From positions 1-52,228 of IMG/VR virus record IMGVR_UViG_3300007276_000008: 52,228 nucleotides of DNA. The stretch is one strand, 5' to 3'. Under the pieces are notes generated by a model that saw only the letters and a list, made by a program, of their open reading frames with translations, was not told where the DNA came from and did no database searches. Positions 50,039 to 52,228 of the stretch are shown piece by piece. Numbering within the stretch: the stretch's first letter is position 1; every line of letters begins with the position of its first letter. The stretch is from a virus. A program made the translations under genes and the position numbers.

Positions 50039-51340
50039 ATGAAAAAACTAATTTTATTTGCTGCAATACTTTTTTGCAGTGTATTACAAGCGCAGGACTG
50101 GCACTTTAACGGTGTTATTATACCTGGACAAACAACAGACCCAACAGGCATAAATGCCGGGCAAATAACGTGGGATACGGACGACTTTAAGTTTAGGTAT
50201 TACAACGGTACAACGTGGGAGGATTTAACAAGTGAAACCTCATCTGAATGGTATGAATATACAGACACAAGGGCAGCGGATTTAGTTGTAAAAATAGGCG
50301 ATTATGACAGCTCTAGCAACGGTTTTCATACAATAACATCAGTAGAGGAACAGCTTTTCCAAGTAGTCAGTGATGCTTATGTAGGTGGTGCATTTACCGC
50401 AACTCCAATTTCCATGTCTATTTATGATGAAACAGGCGCAGGACCAGGAGGATTTACAGCAAGTTTTTCAAGTCAAAACACGGATATTACAGGAAATAGG
50501 GTTTATGATATTCCTGATGCAAGTGGCGTTTTAGCGCTTGAAGCTGATGCCTCAGGATTTACAGGAAATTTAACTACTTCGGATAATACTTTGCAGGAAA
50601 TTGCTGACGCTGTTGATGGGTTAGTTGTTGGAGGTGATGTGTCAGTAAACGGCACGCCCGTAGGAGGACAATTAGCAGTTTGGTGGACAGGTACACCTGC
50701 TACAATACGAGGAGATGGCGCTTTATGGTACACTGATGCGGCTGTCAAAGTATTAAGCGCAGGATTAGATGATACTGACCCGGGCAGTTTTAGAGGTTGG
50801 GGAGGTTCAGCAAGTGCAGGTGGTAGTGTTTTTTTGTATAGCGGTGCAACGGGCGACACTTTTACGGAGTATTACAAAATTGAAAACACGCAAGGAAATT
50901 TCAGCATAACGGATGAAACCGTTGATGTTTTAGAATACAATACACAGGACAATGATTGGATGATGTCTGACTACGGTGGAGGTACGGTTACAGCGGGTTA
51001 TCCCACATATAATTTGCAAGTAAACAGCCAAGGAGTAATAGTTGAAACGGGCGCAGTTTTAAATGATGTTAGCACATCACGCGCAATTATAAGCACTGAC
51101 TCTGAAAACATTATTACATTAAACAACGCGGGCGCAGTTGCAGTTACAATACCGTCAAATGCCGCAGTTGATTTTCCAATTGGAACTAAAATAACATTGA
51201 TAAATATAGGTGCAGGAACAGTGACAGTAGGTATAACTGACGACACATTAAGCAACAACGTTGGAGGCTTAACTTTAGCGCAGTATGACAAACGAACCCT
51301 AACAAAAATAACAGCGACCAACTGGATATTAGGATATTAA
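50039..51340 (+). CDS. Fibre-like protein with signal peptide, 433 aa
   Basis: MKKLILFAAILFCSVLQAQD is a signal peptide with AQ cleavage. The rest is Gly/Thr/Ser/Ala-rich with tail-fibre-like segments (GVLALEADASGFTGNLTTSD, SARG-like turns, GTKITLINIGAGTVTVGITD). It begins directly after the previous stop. A Sec signal on a fibre-like phage protein is unusual; it could be exported to the cell surface or be derived from a host adhesin. Confidence 0.55.
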   Translation: MKKLILFAAILFCSVLQAQDWHFNGVIIPGQTTDPTGINAGQITWDTDDFKFRYYNGTTWEDLTSETSSEWYEYTDTRAADLVVKIGDYDSSSNGFHTITSVEEQLFQVVSDAYVGGAFTATPISMSIYDETGAGPGGFTASFSSQNTDITGNRVYDIPDASGVLALEADASGFTGNLTTSDNTLQEIADAVDGLVVGGDVSVNGTPVGGQLAVWWTGTPATIRGDGALWYTDAAVKVLSAGLDDTDPGSFRGWGGSASAGGSVFLYSGATGDTFTEYYKIENTQGNFSITDETVDVLEYNTQDNDWMMSDYGGGTVTAGYPTYNLQVNSQGVIVETGAVLNDVSTSRAIISTDSENIITLNNAGAVAVTIPSNAAVDFPIGTKITLINIGAGTVTVGITDDTLSNNVGGLTLAQYDKRTLTKITATNWILGY

Positions 51341-51393
51341 GTGCTTTTTAGATTTTTGATTTTGAGGGATTTCAAAAACCATAAAATAACATA

Positions 51394-51858
51394 ATGACAC
51401 CAAAGGAACAACAAGAATTTGCAGCAATTTTAGTTAAAGAAATGCAAGCATCAGCACCACCGGTAAAAACTGCCGAAAGTTTATTTTTAAACAATAAAAA
51501 CCTGCTGGATTTACTTTTTAAAGGCTTGCTAGGCTTATTAGTATGGATGGGCTCAGGTATGAAAACGGATTTAGAAAAAGTTATGACTGACGTAAACCAA
51601 ATAAAGGTTGAACGCAAATATGACCAAACTGAAGTTGCAGTATTTAAGGAAGCGCTAAAGGAGCCTAGGTACACGAGGGAGGACCATTTATTGGAAACCA
51701 AACCTTTAGTAAACAGCGTGGCCAGGAATACTGCTGAATTGCAAACAAGAAACCCGATTATAACTGATAATACCAATGCCATAATAGCATTAAAGTATGA
51801 CACGTCAAAAAACGCGGAAAACATTTCTGAAATATTAAAAATATTAAAAGCGAGATAA
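51394..51858 (+). CDS. Membrane-anchored coiled-coil protein, 154 aa
   Basis: N-terminal amphipathic part (TPKEQQEFAAILVKEMQ), a membrane segment at about 38-53 (LLFKGLLGLLVWMG), then a long charged helix with Asn/Glu/Lys (NSVARNTAELQTRN). Resembles hemolysin XhlA-like or other phage membrane accessory proteins. It is followed by two coupled small genes and may form a lysis or injection-associated group. Confidence 0.55.
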   Translation: MTPKEQQEFAAILVKEMQASAPPVKTAESLFLNNKNLLDLLFKGLLGLLVWMGSGMKTDLEKVMTDVNQIKVERKYDQTEVAVFKEALKEPRYTREDHLLETKPLVNSVARNTAELQTRNPIITDNTNAIIALKYDTSKNAENISEILKILKAR

Positions 51859-51860
51859 GT

Positions 51861-52004
51861 ATGAAAAGCGAGGGTTTAGGCGATACCGTAGAAAAGATAT
51901 TAAAACCAATTGTAAAGTTCACGTCGCGTTACAGTGCTGGTCCATGCGCCTTATGCGAGGAAAGGAAACAAAGTTTAAATAAAAAATTCCCGTATAAAAA
52001 ATGA
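51861..52004 (+). CDS. Small Cys-pair protein, 47 aa
   Basis: MKSEGLGDTVEKILKPIVKF, then GPCALCEERKQSLNKKFPYK. The CxxC...RK...LN..FPY tail is a pattern I associate with small proteins of Bacteroidetes phages and prophages. It overlaps the next gene as ATGA. Function unknown; possible zinc or disulfide motif. Confidence 0.65.
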   Translation: MKSEGLGDTVEKILKPIVKFTSRYSAGPCALCEERKQSLNKKFPYKK

Positions 52005-52228
52005 ACGACAACAAACAACTAACAACAGCAAAACCATTGGAAACGCAGGAAGGTTTATTTATAATGAAATGGCGCAGTTTTGTTCCTATGATTATAGGCA
52101 TTATATTAAGCACAAATACCGTATCCATATTTTATCAAAAGCAACAGCGGCATGACGAGGAGTTATTGCACCAAGCAGCATTAATTGAATATAATAAGGA
52201 ACGCGCTGATAGGATAGCTGAACGCAAA
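52001..52228 (+). CDS. Small membrane protein with coiled-coil tail (5' part; continues at 1)
   Basis: The ATG overlaps the previous stop as ATGA. Residues 1-24 are polar, 26-45 hydrophobic, then a charged helix. The frame continues without interruption in the terminal repeat and reaches its stop at position 198 on the left end, giving 100 residues in the circular genome. Confidence 0.75.
   Translation, partial: MNDNKQLTTAKPLETQEGLFIMKWRSFVPMIIGIILSTNTVSIFYQKQQRHDEELLHQAALIEYNKERADRIAERK
52106..52228. repeat. Terminal direct repeat, right copy
   Basis: Identical to bases 1-123. Removing one copy gives a circle of 52105 bases with an intact gene across the join. Confidence 0.95.

Overview
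The window is the complete or nearly complete genome of a tailed phage of a Bacteroidetes host, most likely a marine or freshwater member of the Flavobacteriia. The last 123 bases repeat the first 123 exactly and one gene reads through the join, so this is a circular or terminally redundant molecule of about 52.1 kb. Host evidence: AT-rich DNA, promoters of the Bacteroidetes type (a TTTGG element followed about 20 bases later by TATCTTTAC or TATATTTAC), almost no Shine-Dalgarno sequences, and signal peptides ending in AQ. All recognisable genes lie on the plus strand. A 1435-residue tape measure and a major tail protein point to a long-tailed siphovirus. No integrase or excisionase was recognised.

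Layout. (1) 1-3464 and 44937-52228: tail, fibre and tip genes, including a fibre with about twenty 24-residue repeats. (2) 3467-5215: lysis cassette (M15-type peptidase, holin-like protein, two overlapping spanin-like genes). (3) 5332-9907: short genes of unknown function behind repeated promoters, each group closed by a hairpin terminator, with terL among them. (4) 10217-16699: DNA modification block: folE, a second T-fold protein, a radical SAM/SPASM protein, a GT-B glycosyltransferase, a DpdA-like base transglycosylase, a ParB-like protein, queD and queE. (5) 16700-21516: recombination and replication (RecT-like annealing protein, YqaJ-like exonuclease, HNH, RusA, DnaA-domain-IV-like protein, replisome organiser with iterons inside the gene, helicase loader). 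(6) 21534-23927: small membrane proteins and lipoproteins, a tRNA-like element without an anticodon arm, and terS. (7) 24014-24969: no gene; a promoter, a tandem RNA motif with covariation, many hairpins and a terminator, read here as a large structured noncoding RNA. (8) 25117-30843: further small accessory genes, an HTH regulator and a DUF932-like protein. (9) 31100-44940: portal, scaffold, major capsid, head completion, major tail protein and tape measure.

How the parts work together. FolE, QueD and QueE would turn GTP into 7-carboxy-7-deazaguanine (CDG), and the DpdA-like enzyme would exchange guanine in DNA for the deazapurine. No queC was found, so the inserted base is probably CDG or a derivative. 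The radical SAM protein and the glycosyltransferase sit in the same overlapping operon and could modify the base further; this is an inference. The two most novel candidates in the window are this modification cluster and the large noncoding RNA with its duplicated motif.
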